The notes: generated by a model not told the origin, from the sequence alone. A DNA stretch of 64,000 nucleotides from Brevirhabdus sp. (GCA_024637315.1 JAGXFH010000082.1:62001-126000); one strand, 5' to 3'. Counted from the stretch's first letter, positions 8,302 through 18,553 are shown. Made by a program: numbers and translations.

Positions 8302-9338
8302 TCAAACGTCCCCGTCACCCGCCCGAGCAGCATGAAGGCCCGCGCGGTGCGGGTATCCATCAGTTCGGCGATCTCCTGGTCGCTTGCATTCGCCTCGAAC
8401 CCGGCGAAGGTATGGTCGAACTTGCGCAGGAAGTGATGAACCGAGTCGCGAAAGACCGGGTCCTGCCGCATCCGGCCCGCGGCCAGGGCCAGGCTTGACC
8501 GGTCGCGCACGCCACCAAGGGCTGCCACCGCCTTGCCCCGTTCACCCTGCGCGAACTTCCGCCAGATCTCGGGTCGGGAGCGATCTGGGCGCAGATCGTC
8601 CATGTAGATGCCGTCCTGGCTGAGCAGCGTGAGAACGTCCTGAGCGGCCTGAACCAGCTGCGACACATGCCGGTCCTGCAAGGCCCGGCGCAAGGCGCGG
8701 AAGCCTTCCTTGTCGTTCGCGTTTTCGGGAAAATGCAGCGCCCGGATGAAATCCTCGATCGACAGCGGTGGCGAAAGAGCCTCTGCCGGTGTACCCAATG
8801 CAAGTGACGACTGTTCCTGTCCGGTCGCCGGAGCGGCATTCGCCAGCGCCGCCTTTTGCTGCGCCGCAATCGTTTCGGCGGCGGTCGGGCGGATCGAAGT
8901 GAACGTCGCGATCGCCGCGTCGGTCTTGCGCTGCGCCTCGGCGATCTCTTCCAGCTTGCGTTCCAGTGCCGGTTTCGCGCCGGTGGCATTCGATTGCTGC
9001 TGTTGCAGGTAACTGTGCCGCATCGCATTGATCGCGGCTTGCAGGCGCGCCGATTCCTCTTTCATGATGCGACTGCTGCGCGCGGCGGAGGCCGCGACCC
9101 AGATCAGCGCAATCGGCATGAAGACCGCGATCAGCGCGACAACAAAGCGCAACGTGTCTACCTGCGGTGCCGGTCCACCACCGTTTCCGCCCGCAAAAAC
9201 GAAGAACAGGGCCACGCCGAGCAGCCACAGGATCGACAGGATCATCGCGATGACTTCGGTCGAGGTCATGCCCGTGCGTTCGATCGCCCTGGAATAGATC
9301 CCAAAGTCGATGGTCTTCTGCTGTTCCGGTTCCGCCAT
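8298..9338 (-). CDS. membrane protein of unknown function with a coiled region
   Basis: A 346-residue protein I do not recognise. Two membrane segments lie at roughly residues 30-55 and 70-100 (MILSILWLLGVALFFVFAG and VVALIAVFMPIALIWVAA). They are followed by a charged, Q/A-rich region likely to be coiled coil (about 105-170) and a soluble helical C-terminal domain of about 150 residues. I took the ATG at 9338, which has AGGTGG eleven bases upstream; a GTG at 9353 would add five residues. greA lies just upstream on the same strand with a 29-base gap, so co-transcription is plausible. Confidence 0.7.
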   Translation of the reverse strand: MAEPEQQKTIDFGIYSRAIERTGMTSTEVIAMILSILWLLGVALFFVFAGGNGGGPAPQVDTLRFVVALIAVFMPIALIWVAASAARSSRIMKEESARLQAAINAMRHSYLQQQQSNATGAKPALERKLEEIAEAQRKTDAAIATFTSIRPTAAETIAAQQKAALANAAPATGQEQSSLALGTPAEALSPPLSIEDFIRALHFPENANDKEGFRALRRALQDRHVSQLVQAAQDVLTLLSQDGIYMDDLRPDRSRPEIWRKFAQGERGKAVAALGGVRDRSSLALAAGRMRQDPVFRDSVHHFLRKFDHTFAGFEANASDQEIAELMDTRTARAFMLLGRVTGTFD

Positions 9339-9367
9339 GGCCCAGGCCCCCACCTACAGGCGTCCAA

Positions 9368-9838
9368 TCAGATGAAATCGACGCTCAGAACCTCATAACT
9401 CTTTACCCCACCGGGGGTGCTGACGTCGATACTGTCACCGGCATCCTTGCCGATCAGCGCCCGTGCCAGAGGCGATTTCAGGTTCAGCTTGCCTGCCTCG
9501 ATATCGGCTTCGGGCTCTCCGACGATCTGGTAGATCTTTTCCTCGTCGGTGTCCTCGTCGACCAGCTTGACGGTTGCGCCGAATTTGATCGTCCCCGACA
9601 GCGACTTCGGATCGATGACCTCGGCCAGCGACAGGATGCCTTCCAGTTCCTTGATGCGCCCCTCGATGAAGCTCTGTTTTTCGCGCGCCGAGTGGTATTC
9701 GGCATTCTCCGACAGATCGCCATGCTCTCGCGCTTCTGCAATCGCCTTGATGATTGCGGGGCGTTCGACCGACTTGAGGGTCTTCAATTCATCATTGAGC
9801 GCAGTGTGACCTGCGCGGGTCATTGGTATCTTTTCCAT
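9368..9838 (-). CDS. greA: transcription elongation factor GreA
   Basis: A 156-residue GreA, which stimulates transcript cleavage by backtracked RNA polymerase. It has the N-terminal coiled coil with the acidic tip motif [13 protein letters not shown] at about residues 39-51 and the C-terminal FKBP-like domain with [14 protein letters not shown]. The length matches the family (about 158). The gene is divergent from the ETF-QO gene, with a 282-base gap between them. Confidence 0.97.
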   Translation of the reverse strand: MEKIPMTRAGHTALNDELKTLKSVERPAIIKAIAEAREHGDLSENAEYHSAREKQSFIEGRIKELEGILSLAEVIDPKSLSGTIKFGATVKLVDEDTDEEKIYQIVGEPEADIEAGKLNLKSPLARALIGKDAGDSIDVSTPGGVKSYEVLSVDFI

Positions 9839-10120
9839 GGAATGGGACGCTGTTCATTGAATTTAAAGTTGCAGATGACCCAACCAAATTCGCGAAGCCT
9901 TGGCAAGCGGACAAAGCCGTCGGGCGCGGCTTATCGCCAAAAACCGCAAGGATGCGGGTCTTCAGCGCCGCGCCTGCCGGTTTCCGTTGCAAATCCGGCG
10001 GTTCGGACGCCGTGTCAGGATTGACCCATTCCACCATGGTAAGGTACCCACGCCTTCAAGGTCCGTTTACACGAGGCGGGCGCCCCTGGGCGTCTCTCTT
10101 CCGTTTCAAAGAGGCAAGCA

Positions 10121-11773
10121 ATGACCGAAACGACACGTGAGTCGATGGAATATGACGTGGTTATCGTCGGCGCGGGGCCTGCGGGCCTTTCTGCCGCGAT
10201 CCGTCTTAAGCAGTTGGACGCCGACTTGAATGTCGTCGTGCTGGAAAAGGGGTCGGAGGTCGGCGCGCATATCCTTTCGGGCGCCGTGCTGGACCCGAGC
10301 GGTCTGAACGCCCTGATCCCGGACTGGAAGGAAAAGGGCGCGCCAGTCACCGTGCCGGTCCGCACGGACAAGTTCTACATGCTCGGCGAGAGCGGCAAGC
10401 TGCGGATCCCGAATTTCCTGATGCCGCCGCTGATGAATAACCATGGCACCTACATCGTGTCGATGGGCAATGTCTGCCGCTGGATGGCCGAACAGGCCGA
10501 GGCCCTGGGGGTAGAGATTTTCCCCGGCATGGCCTGCTCGGAACTTGTCTATGGCGAGAGTGGCGAATTGAAGGGGGTCGTTGCCGGTGAATTCGGCATG
10601 AACCCGGATGGCAGCAAATCGGATGCCTATGAACCCGGCATGGAGTTGCATGGCAAATACGTATTCCTGTCCGAAGGCGTCCGCGGTTCGCTGTCGAAAG
10701 AGGCTATCGCAAAGTACGACCTGGCCAAGGGCCATGACGTACCGAAATTCGGCCTCGGAATGAAGGAAATCTGGGAAGTCGACCCTGAAAAGCACAAGGA
10801 AGGCACCGTCACGCACACGATGGGCTGGCCGCTGGGCGGCAATGCCGGCGGCGGGTCGTTCATCTACCACCTTGATAACAATCAGGTCTATGTCGGTTTC
10901 GTGGTGCACCTGAACTACCGCAACCCGCATCTCTACCCTTACATGGAATTTCAGCGATTCAAGCATCACCCGGTTGTCGCGGAACTTTTGAAAGGCGGCA
11001 AACGCGTCGCTTACGGCGCGCGCGCCATTACCGAGGGTGGCTGGCAGTCGATCCCAAAGGTGGTGTTTCCGGGCGGCGCGTTGCTCGGCTGTTCTGCGGG
11101 GCTGGTGAACGTGCCTCGGATCAAGGGTAATCATAATGCCATGCTTTCGGGCATCGCGGCCGCAGAAGCCGCGCATGCGGCGATCGGCGCAGGTCGGGCC
11201 GGTGATGAACTAGTAGCCTACGAGGACGAACTGCGCACCGGGCCGATTGCCAAAGACCTCAAGCGCGTGCGGAACGTGAAACCTTTGTGGTCGCGCTACG
11301 GGCTGTTGGCCTCGCTTGGTCTCGGCGGCTTCGACATGTGGACCAACACCCTGTTCGGCTTCTCGCTTTTCGGCACGCTGAAGCACGGCAAGAACGATGC
11401 GCTGGCCACTGAAGCCGCCGACAAGCACCAGCCGATCGACTATCCGAAACCCGATGGCGTGCTGTCCTTTGACCGGCTGACGAATGTTGCGTTCTCTTTC
11501 ACCAACCACGAAGAAAGCCAGCCGGCGCATCTGAAGCTGAAGGATCCGTCGGTCCCGATCGACGTGAACTTGCCGAAATTCGCCGAACCGGCGCAACGCT
11601 ATTGCCCTGCCGGGGTCTACGAGGTGGTCCGCGAAGAGGGCAAGGATCCGCGGTTCGTGATCAATTTCCAGAACTGCGTGCATTGCAAGACCTGCGACAT
11701 CAAGGATCCCAGCGAGAATATCGTCTGGAAGGTGCCGCAGGGCGGCGACGGGCCGAACTACCCGAACATGTAA
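10121..11773 (+). CDS. electron transfer flavoprotein-ubiquinone oxidoreductase
   Basis: A 550-residue ETF-QO that passes electrons from reduced ETF, produced by acyl-CoA and other dehydrogenases, to ubiquinone at the inner membrane. The N-terminal FAD fold is VVIVGAGPAGLSAAIRL at about residues 11-27. The C-terminal 4Fe-4S site is YCPAGVYEV followed by NCVHCKTCDIKDP, with four cysteines. The protein ends GGDGPNYPNM, as is usual. AGAGG stands seven bases before the ATG. The length fits the family well. Confidence 0.96.
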   Translation: MTETTRESMEYDVVIVGAGPAGLSAAIRLKQLDADLNVVVLEKGSEVGAHILSGAVLDPSGLNALIPDWKEKGAPVTVPVRTDKFYMLGESGKLRIPNFLMPPLMNNHGTYIVSMGNVCRWMAEQAEALGVEIFPGMACSELVYGESGELKGVVAGEFGMNPDGSKSDAYEPGMELHGKYVFLSEGVRGSLSKEAIAKYDLAKGHDVPKFGLGMKEIWEVDPEKHKEGTVTHTMGWPLGGNAGGGSFIYHLDNNQVYVGFVVHLNYRNPHLYPYMEFQRFKHHPVVAELLKGGKRVAYGARAITEGGWQSIPKVVFPGGALLGCSAGLVNVPRIKGNHNAMLSGIAAAEAAHAAIGAGRAGDELVAYEDELRTGPIAKDLKRVRNVKPLWSRYGLLASLGLGGFDMWTNTLFGFSLFGTLKHGKNDALATEAADKHQPIDYPKPDGVLSFDRLTNVAFSFTNHEESQPAHLKLKDPSVPIDVNLPKFAEPAQRYCPAGVYEVVREEGKDPRFVINFQNCVHCKTCDIKDPSENIVWKVPQGGDGPNYPNM

Positions 11774-11874
11774 AACCTGCGTCATCGGGGCGGCCAAGCG
11801 GCTGCCCCGCATTGTATCCGGGCAGCCGACCGATTAGGTTTGCCGATGACAACGACCGCAAAGGTGCCGCGCTG

Positions 11875-13575
11875 GTGTTCAGAAAAACCCTATCCGCAAT
11901 GCTGCTCTCGACCGCTCTGGCCGCGATCCCTGTTCAGCCGGTTCTGGCAGAGGGTCTGGCGGGCGCCTATCTGGCCGGACGCAGCGCCAGCATTGACAGC
12001 GATTTCGTCTTGGCCGCCAGCTACTACACCCGCGCGCTGGCGCAGGACCCCTCGAACCCCGCGTTGTTGGAGGCGGCCATTGTGTCGCAGGTCGGCGCCG
12101 GTGCCGTTGACCGTGCGCTGCCCATCGCCCGCCGACTGCATGACCTTGATGCCATCGGACAGATCGCGAATGTCGTGGTGCTTGTGGATCTGGTCGCTCG
12201 GGAGGATTACGCGGCTGCCTTGACCATGCTGGAGAGCGGCGAAACCGTTGGCCCGCTGGTCGATGGCCTGGTTCTGGCCTGGATGGAGTTCGGCGAGGGC
12301 CGGATGTCGGAGGCGCTCGAGGCCTTCGACGACGTCTCGCAGGCGCCGGGCCTGCGGAATTTCGGCCTGTTCCACAAGGCGCTGGCATTGGCGGTCGCGG
12401 GCGATCTCGAAGGTGCCGATGAAATCCTGTCCGGTCGTTCGGGCACCACCTTGCCGGCGACGCGACGCGGCGTGCTGGCGCATGTTGAGATCCTCAGCCA
12501 GCTTGAACGCAATGACGATGCCATCGAGATGCTGGAAGCTGTCTTCGGCACCAATCTCGACCCTGGGCTGGAGGAGATCCGAAGCCGCCTTGTCGCCGGT
12601 GAGACCTTGCCCTTCCGCGCCGTCACCTCGGCCCGCGAAGGCGCCGCCGAGGTGTTCTATTCGATCTCCGGCGCGCTGATGGGCGAAACCGAGGATGCCT
12701 ATACGCTGCTCTACACGCGGATGGCGGAGTATCTGAACCCCGGCCATGTCGATGCCATCCTGTTGTCCGCACAACTGCTTGAACGGCTGGACCAATATCA
12801 GCTTGCCAACGATGCCTATAACCGCATCCCCGCCGACGATCCCGCTTTTCACGCGGCCGAACTTGGCCGAGCCGACGCCTTGCGCCGGTCTGGCGATACC
12901 GAAGCGGCGATCGAGGCCTTGCGTCGCCTGGCGACGCTTTATCCGGACCAGGCCGGAGTCCATATCGGGCTTGGTGATCTCTTGCGCGGAGAAGAGCGCT
13001 ATGAGGAAGCGAACCAGGCCTATTCCGCCGCAATCGAGTTGATCGAAGACCCAGAGCCCGGCCAGTGGCCGGTCTATTTCGCCCGCGGCATCACCTTTGA
13101 GCGCACCGATCAGTGGCAAGAGGCCGAGGCCGATTTCCGCATGGCGCTGGAGCTTTCCCCGGACCAGCCACAGGTGTTGAACTATCTGGGTTATTCCCTT
13201 GTCGAGATGAAACAAAATCTTGACGAGGCGCTCGACATGATCGAACGCGCGGTCGCTGGCCGGCCGAATGACGGCTACATCACCGACAGCCTTGGCTGGG
13301 TTTTCTACCGGCTCGGCCGTTACAGCGAGGCCGTCGAGGTGATGGAGCGGGCCGCAGAGCTGACGCCCGTGGATCCAATCGTCAACGATCATCTTGGCGA
13401 TGTATACTGGGCCGTTGGTCGCCACCGCGAAGCAGAATTTCAATGGCAGCGCGCCCTGTCATTCGAACCGGAAAAAGAAGATGCAGAACGCATTAGGCGC
13501 AAGCTTGAGGTGGGTCTCGATGTCGTATTGGAAGAAGAAGGCGGCGATCCTATCCCGAGGACAAACGACGGTTAG
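11875..13575 (+). CDS. exported tetratricopeptide-repeat protein
   Basis: A 566-residue TPR protein. The GTG start at 11875 has AAGGTG seven bases upstream and gives a normal signal peptide, FRKTLSAMLLSTALAAIPVQPVLA, with a likely cut after AxA-type residues near 25. Many helical repeats follow; the clearest are near the end (FLGYSLVEMKQN-type, YITDSLGWVFYRLGRYSEAVEVMERA, VNDHLGDVYWAVGRHREAEF). Such proteins act as periplasmic scaffolds; no enzyme domain is seen. Its last 56 bases overlap the start of ispE in another frame, so the two are co-transcribed. Confidence 0.85.
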   Translation: MFRKTLSAMLLSTALAAIPVQPVLAEGLAGAYLAGRSASIDSDFVLAASYYTRALAQDPSNPALLEAAIVSQVGAGAVDRALPIARRLHDLDAIGQIANVVVLVDLVAREDYAAALTMLESGETVGPLVDGLVLAWMEFGEGRMSEALEAFDDVSQAPGLRNFGLFHKALALAVAGDLEGADEILSGRSGTTLPATRRGVLAHVEILSQLERNDDAIEMLEAVFGTNLDPGLEEIRSRLVAGETLPFRAVTSAREGAAEVFYSISGALMGETEDAYTLLYTRMAEYLNPGHVDAILLSAQLLERLDQYQLANDAYNRIPADDPAFHAAELGRADALRRSGDTEAAIEALRRLATLYPDQAGVHIGLGDLLRGEERYEEANQAYSAAIELIEDPEPGQWPVYFARGITFERTDQWQEAEADFRMALELSPDQPQVLNYLGYSLVEMKQNLDEALDMIERAVAGRPNDGYITDSLGWVFYRLGRYSEAVEVMERAAELTPVDPIVNDHLGDVYWAVGRHREAEFQWQRALSFEPEKEDAERIRRKLEVGLDVVLEEEGGDPIPRTNDG

Positions 13576-14464
13576 CGTCTTCGCGCCCGCCAAGATCAAT
13601 CTGACCCTGCATGTAACCGGCCAGCGGCGTGACGGATATCACACGCTGGACAGTCTTGTGGCCTTCGCGCCATTCGGCGACACCCTGACGATCGGGAAGG
13701 CCAAGACCCTGACCCTGACCGTCGATGGGCCAGAGCGTCTGGATGTTCCTCAGGATATGGAGAACCTTGTCCTGAAGGTCGCGCAAATGCTCTCGCCCGA
13801 CCACGCCGCGGCGATCACCCTGACCAAGAACCTGCCTGCAGCTTCGGGCATGGGCGGCGGGTCCGCCGATGCCGCCGCCGCCTTGCGTGGCCTTTTGAAA
13901 TTCTGGCATTTGGGCGATATGGCCAGGATGGCCGACGACGAGCTGCGCCCCTATGCGGTCGAGTTGTTGAAGCTGGGCGCCGATATTCCGATGTGCATGA
14001 CCTCGACGCCGGCCCGCATCGGCGGAATCGGCGAGAAGATCGAACCGCTGCCGGACCTGCCCCCCCTCCCGGCGCTGCTGGTCAATCCCCGCCTGCCGGT
14101 GTCGACCGCCGATGTGTTCCGCGAACTTCGCCCCAAGATCAGCCCGGCCATGCCGGAAGTGTTGCCGCATTTCGAGGGTCTCGATGATTTCGTCGCATGG
14201 CTGGGCCAGCAGCGCAACGACCTGCAAGCTACCGCGCTCAGGCTGCAGCCGGGCATTGGGCAGGTGCTCGACCGGCTGGAAAAAACCGACCGGGTGATGT
14301 TGACCCGGATGTCGGGATCGGGGGCGACCTGCTTTGGCGTTTTCCCCGACAAGGCCAGCGCGATTGTCGCAGGCGAACTGATCCGCCGCGACCATCCGGA
14401 CTGGTGGGTCGCGGGCGGCATCCTTGGCGATCAGATGGCGAAATCCATGCCGGTGGTCAGTTGA
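13520..14464 (+). CDS. ispE: 4-(cytidine 5'-diphospho)-2-C-methyl-D-erythritol kinase
   Basis: A 314-residue GHMP kinase of the MEP isoprenoid pathway. FAPAKINLTLHV at about residues 21-32, LPAASGMGGGSADAA (ATP-binding glycine loop) and MSGSGATCFG near the C-terminus are diagnostic. I chose the ATG at 13520 because GAGGTG precedes it by seven bases. That start lies inside the upstream TPR gene, and the first 18 residues look like frame-shared filler before the conserved fold. The stop overlaps the end of the convergent prenyl synthase gene by eight bases. Its neighbour makes a long prenyl diphosphate from the pathway's products. Confidence 0.95.
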   Translation: MSYWKKKAAILSRGQTTVSVFAPAKINLTLHVTGQRRDGYHTLDSLVAFAPFGDTLTIGKAKTLTLTVDGPERLDVPQDMENLVLKVAQMLSPDHAAAITLTKNLPAASGMGGGSADAAAALRGLLKFWHLGDMARMADDELRPYAVELLKLGADIPMCMTSTPARIGGIGEKIEPLPDLPPLPALLVNPRLPVSTADVFRELRPKISPAMPEVLPHFEGLDDFVAWLGQQRNDLQATALRLQPGIGQVLDRLEKTDRVMLTRMSGSGATCFGVFPDKASAIVAGELIRRDHPDWWVAGGILGDQMAKSMPVVS

Positions 14465-15494
14465 TCCGCGCCACCACGTAATCCGCCAGATCCAGCAACA
14501 TGTCGCGTAGCGGCCCGTCCGGAAGCTTGGTCAGCGATGTCTTTGCCCCGGCGGCCCAGTCCAGCGCCTCTCGCCGCGCCGCTTCCAGCGCGCCATGGCG
14601 TGTCAGCAGTGCCATTGCCTGTTCCAGATCGCCCTCGCGCTGATCGCCTTTTTCGATGACCCTGACCCAGAAGGCCCGTTCCTCGGCATCGGCTTTCGCC
14701 ACCGCCTTGATCACTGGCAGGGTCAGCTTGCGTTCGCGGAAATCGTCGCCGATGTTCTTGCCGATCGCACCGGCGGACCAGCCGTAATCCAGCAGATCGT
14801 CGACAATCTGAAAACTGATCCCCAGCGCGTCACCAAAGGTGTGCAGCGCGTCGACCTGCTCCTCCGGTGCGCCGGCGATCACGCCGCCGACTTCGGCTGC
14901 GGCGGAAAACAGGGCAGCCGTCTTGCCGCGCACGATTTTCAGGTAGACCGCCTCGTCGGTCGCCAGATCCTGCGCCGCCGTCAACTGCAGGACCTCGCCC
15001 TCGGCAATCGTCGCGGCGGCATTGGCCAGGATGTCCAGCACTCGCAACGACCCGGTTTCCACCATCAACTGGAACGATCGCGCGAACAGGTAATCGCCGA
15101 CCAGAACACTGGATTTGTTGTCCCAAAGCAGGTTGGCCGTGGGGCGCCCACGCCGTTTGCGGCTTTCATCGACCACGTCGTCATGCAGCAGGGTCGCTGT
15201 GTGAATGAACTCGACCGTTGCGGCCAGATGCACGTGATAGGGGCCTGCATAGCCACACATCCGCGCCGCTGCCAGCGTCAGCATCGGTCGAAGTCGCTTG
15301 CCGCCTGCCTCGACCAGATGGGCGGTCACTTCGGGAATGCGCGGCGCGTTTTCCGACGCCATCCTGGACCGAATCAGGGCGTCGACCGCGATCAGATCTT
15401 CTGCCAGATACCCGGCCAGCCGCTCATGCGGTTTAACAGCTACGTCGTCCAGCCCCATCACGCTCTCGTCACTTCTCTCGACAAAGTCGGGCAT
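14457..15494 (-). CDS. long-chain trans-polyprenyl diphosphate synthase (quinone side chain)
   Basis: A 345-residue prenyltransferase with the first aspartate-rich motif DDVVD at about residues 105-109 (LLHDDVVDESRKRRG) and the second, DDLLDYG. GGKRLRPML is the diphosphate-binding strand. Members with this form make octaprenyl to decaprenyl diphosphate for ubiquinone; chain length cannot be read from sequence here. It is convergent with ispE and divergent from the DUF2007 gene with 17 bases between starts. An in-frame ATG at residue 13 is an alternative start. Confidence 0.93.
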   Translation of the reverse strand: MPDFVERSDESVMGLDDVAVKPHERLAGYLAEDLIAVDALIRSRMASENAPRIPEVTAHLVEAGGKRLRPMLTLAAARMCGYAGPYHVHLAATVEFIHTATLLHDDVVDESRKRRGRPTANLLWDNKSSVLVGDYLFARSFQLMVETGSLRVLDILANAAATIAEGEVLQLTAAQDLATDEAVYLKIVRGKTAALFSAAAEVGGVIAGAPEEQVDALHTFGDALGISFQIVDDLLDYGWSAGAIGKNIGDDFRERKLTLPVIKAVAKADAEERAFWVRVIEKGDQREGDLEQAMALLTRHGALEAARREALDWAAGAKTSLTKLPDGPLRDMLLDLADYVVARIN

Positions 15495-15511
15495 CTGCCC
15501 TTAAGTCCCGG

Positions 15512-15730
15512 ATGATGAAAGAGCTACTTCGCACCAACGATCCGACGATCATCGCATACGCCACCGCTCTGCTTCAGGGCGAGGGTATAGACTGCTTTCC
15601 GATCGACGTCCACATGAGTGCGCTGGAAGGATCCATCGGTATCTTGCCGCGCCGCCTGATGGTGCGGACACAGGATCATTTCCGCGCGAACGCGATCCTG
15701 CGCGACAATCAGATTGATACCGGGTTCTAG
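15512..15730 (+). CDS. small DUF2007-type protein
   Basis: A 72-residue soluble protein with the DUF2007 pattern: LLRTNDPTIIAYATALLQGEGI, then RRLMVRTQDHFRANAIL. The family is a ferredoxin-fold, PII-like small domain of unknown role. The start may be the ATG at 15512 or the adjacent ATG at 15515. The stop is followed directly by the GTG of a methyltransferase gene, so the two are coupled. Function is not known. Confidence 0.85.
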   Translation: MMKELLRTNDPTIIAYATALLQGEGIDCFPIDVHMSALEGSIGILPRRLMVRTQDHFRANAILRDNQIDTGF

Positions 15731-16498
15731 GTGGCGGGCTTTTCCGACAGTGATCTGACGTGCGACAGGTTCCTTGGCGGTCAACTGACCATCGCCCAGC
15801 CGCGACACGGCTACCGTGCGGGGGTCGATCCGGTCCTGTTGGCCGCCACCGTACCGGCGCTGCCGGGGCAGTCAGTGCTGGACCTTGGTTGCGGCGCGGG
15901 GGCGGCCTCGCTCTGCCTTGGGCGGCGGCTGCCGGGGCTGCATCTGACTGGGGTGGAACTGCAACAGGACTATGCCGATCTCGCACGTCGAAATGCCGAG
16001 ACAAACGCTATCGAGCTGACGGTTGTCACCGCGGACCTGCGCCGCCTGCCGGCAGAGCTGAGGGCGCGGATCTTCGACCATGTCATTGCCAATCCGCCAT
16101 ATTTTCAGCGCTCACGCGGCACTGCCTCGGGCGATCCCGGTCGCGACGCGGCCCTGGCAGGGGAAACACCGCTGGTCGACTGGGTGGCGACAGCGACGTT
16201 GCGCCTTGCACCGACGGGTTATCTGACGCTGATCCAGAAAGCCGACCGTCTGTGCGATATCCTTTCAGCATTCGATCACCGGCTCGGCAGCGTCGTGATT
16301 CTGCCACTCTCTCCGCGACCAGGACGTGCCGCCGAACTGGTAATCGTCCAGGCCCGCAAGGGCGGTCGCGCCGCGCTGAGGCTTCTTGCCCCGCTGGTCC
16401 TTCACGAAGGCGATCGGCACGAAAGGGATGGCGAAAGCTATACCGACCGGGTGCGTGCCATCTTGCGAGATGGCGCGGCCCTGATGCTGAAGAATTAA
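15731..16498 (+). CDS. class I SAM methyltransferase, TrmN6/YfiC-like
   Basis: A 255-residue Rossmann methyltransferase. VLDLGCGAGAASLCLGRR at about residues 44-61 binds SAM, and the catalytic NPPY motif of adenine-N6 methyltransferases appears as IANPPYF. The order and length resemble the tRNA1(Val) A37 N6-methyltransferase group (COG4123). That substrate is inferred from family only. It starts with GTG immediately after the DUF2007 gene. Confidence 0.87.
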   Translation: MAGFSDSDLTCDRFLGGQLTIAQPRHGYRAGVDPVLLAATVPALPGQSVLDLGCGAGAASLCLGRRLPGLHLTGVELQQDYADLARRNAETNAIELTVVTADLRRLPAELRARIFDHVIANPPYFQRSRGTASGDPGRDAALAGETPLVDWVATATLRLAPTGYLTLIQKADRLCDILSAFDHRLGSVVILPLSPRPGRAAELVIVQARKGGRAALRLLAPLVLHEGDRHERDGESYTDRVRAILRDGAALMLKN

Positions 16499-16621
16499 TC
16501 AGTTCTTCACGATTGTTTCATCAAACTTGCGCAATTCCCTGCATCGCCCGAGAGGGCGTGACACGACTCGGAATTTGTGGTCGGATTGGCCTACGGCAGT
16601 AACATCTTCAGGAGGAACAAC

Positions 16622-16789
16622 ATGAGCATGAGTTCGCATTTGCAAGAACTGCGGAAAAAGCACCAAACCCTCTCGGAGAAAGTCGAACAGGCGCAAAGAA
16701 GTCCTGCGACAGACGATCTCCAGATTCGCGAACTCAAGAAACAGAAGCTTCATATAAAAGAGGAAATCGAGAGATTGTCTCACGCCTGA
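16622..16789 (+). CDS. YdcH-like DUF465 small coiled protein
   Basis: A 55-residue protein, MSMSSHLQELRKKHQTLSEK onwards, ending KKQKLHIKEEIERLSHA. The KKxKLxIKxEIERL ending is the DUF465/YdcH signature. The ATG is preceded by a strong AGGAGG site. The last ten bases overlap the convergent DMT gene. Cellular role unknown. Confidence 0.9.
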   Translation: MSMSSHLQELRKKHQTLSEKVEQAQRSPATDDLQIRELKKQKLHIKEEIERLSHA

Positions 16790-17658
16790 GGCTTCTTGGC
16801 GGTGCCGCTGGCGCGCCCCGCCAGCAAGGCGCCGCCTGCGATCAACGCCGCTGCGACAAGCAGTGACCAGCGTGGTTGGGCTGCTCCGGCCACGATCAGG
16901 GCAAGTGTTGACAATAGCGGCGCTGCATAGGACGCGACTCCCAAAAGCTGGATATCGCCCTGTTTGACGCCGATATCCCAGACGTAAAATGCAAGTCCCA
17001 CAGGGCCGATACCCAGCGCCAGCATCGCGCCCCAGCCCAGAATGCCTGCCGGCCAGACCGTTTGTTCCAGCAACAGATGCGCCAGCAGTGACAACAGAGC
17101 CGTCAGAATGCAGAATACCGCCACGCTTTCCGTCGGGATCTTGCCCAACCGGCGCGACAGCACCGAATACCCTGCCCAAGTCAGCGCACAGCCCCCCGCC
17201 AGCAGGTAGCCCGGCAGATGCGCCGGATCGAAACCGGACGCCCCGCCCATGACGACCAGCGCCGCGCCGGCAAAGCTGATCGCCGCCCCGGCCACGTGGC
17301 CCGGCCGCAGCCTTTCGCCCGGCAACAGGCCAGAGAACAGCACGATCAGCAGTGGCCAGAGATAGGCGATCAACCCTGCCTCGGCCGCCGGGGCCGCGCG
17401 CAGAGCCGAGAAATAAAGGAAATGATAGCCGAAAAGTCCGGTCGTGCCGAAGACATAGATATACCACCGCACCCCGCGAAGCCGCTTCAGGTTGCCCGTC
17501 GCACCGATCCAGATCACGCCGATCACCCCGCCGATGGCGAAACAGACGGCGTTCAGTTGCAACGGCGGCATCGGTACGGTGTAGACGGTAAAGAGCGCCA
17601 GCAGCGCCCAGAGCAGAACCGCGAGAAAGCCGATCGAAGTCGCGCGCGATCTGGTCAT
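16780..17658 (-). CDS. EamA/DMT-superfamily exporter
   Basis: A 292-residue membrane protein with about ten hydrophobic segments arranged as two EamA repeats; the second begins near LLAGGCALTWAGYSVLSRRLG. GLIAYLWPLLIVLFS is typical of the YddG-like aromatic amino acid exporter branch. The substrate is not determined. It stands downstream of the strong terminator of phaB on the same strand, so it has its own promoter. Confidence 0.9.
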   Translation of the reverse strand: MTRSRATSIGFLAVLLWALLALFTVYTVPMPPLQLNAVCFAIGGVIGVIWIGATGNLKRLRGVRWYIYVFGTTGLFGYHFLYFSALRAAPAAEAGLIAYLWPLLIVLFSGLLPGERLRPGHVAGAAISFAGAALVVMGGASGFDPAHLPGYLLAGGCALTWAGYSVLSRRLGKIPTESVAVFCILTALLSLLAHLLLEQTVWPAGILGWGAMLALGIGPVGLAFYVWDIGVKQGDIQLLGVASYAAPLLSTLALIVAGAAQPRWSLLVAAALIAGGALLAGRASGTAKKPQA

Positions 17659-17690
17659 GCCGTCTTTTCCGTCCGTGAAACGTGATCCCG

Positions 17691-17721
17691 AAAGAAAGGG
17701 CCGGCCCCGAAGGACCGGCCC
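17691..17721 (-). terminator. rho-independent terminator of phaB
   Basis: On the minus strand, GGGCCGGTCC and GGGCCGGCCC form a ten-pair stem (one G-T pair) closed by a TTCG tetraloop and followed by TTTCTTT. It lies 22 bases after the phaB stop and 33 bases before the DMT gene start. Confidence 0.9.
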
Positions 17722-17742
17722 GTCATCTGCGCGGCCAGAGCC

Positions 17743-18465
<723 letters not shown>

Positions 18466-18515
18466 GATCCCTCCTTCTTTGACATTGGCTTTGAAATGGT
18501 GTTACCGAAAGTGTC

Positions 18516-18544
18516 ACTGGCGCGCAACATTATTGCGCGCCAGT
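18516..18544 (-). repeat. long perfect hairpin between phaA and phaB
   Basis: ACTGGCGCGCAA and its exact complement TTGCGCGCCAGT form a 12-pair stem with a five-base loop. It stands ten bases after the phaA stop. No T-run follows, so it may act as an attenuator or mRNA-stabilising element rather than a full terminator. Confidence 0.75.
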
Positions 18545-18553
18545 AAAGACAAA

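Noticed and set aside
17660-17690. GTGAAACGTG near 17674 as a parS-like half site
   Set aside because: It is not palindromic and matches only part of the ParB consensus; single partial matches are expected by chance.
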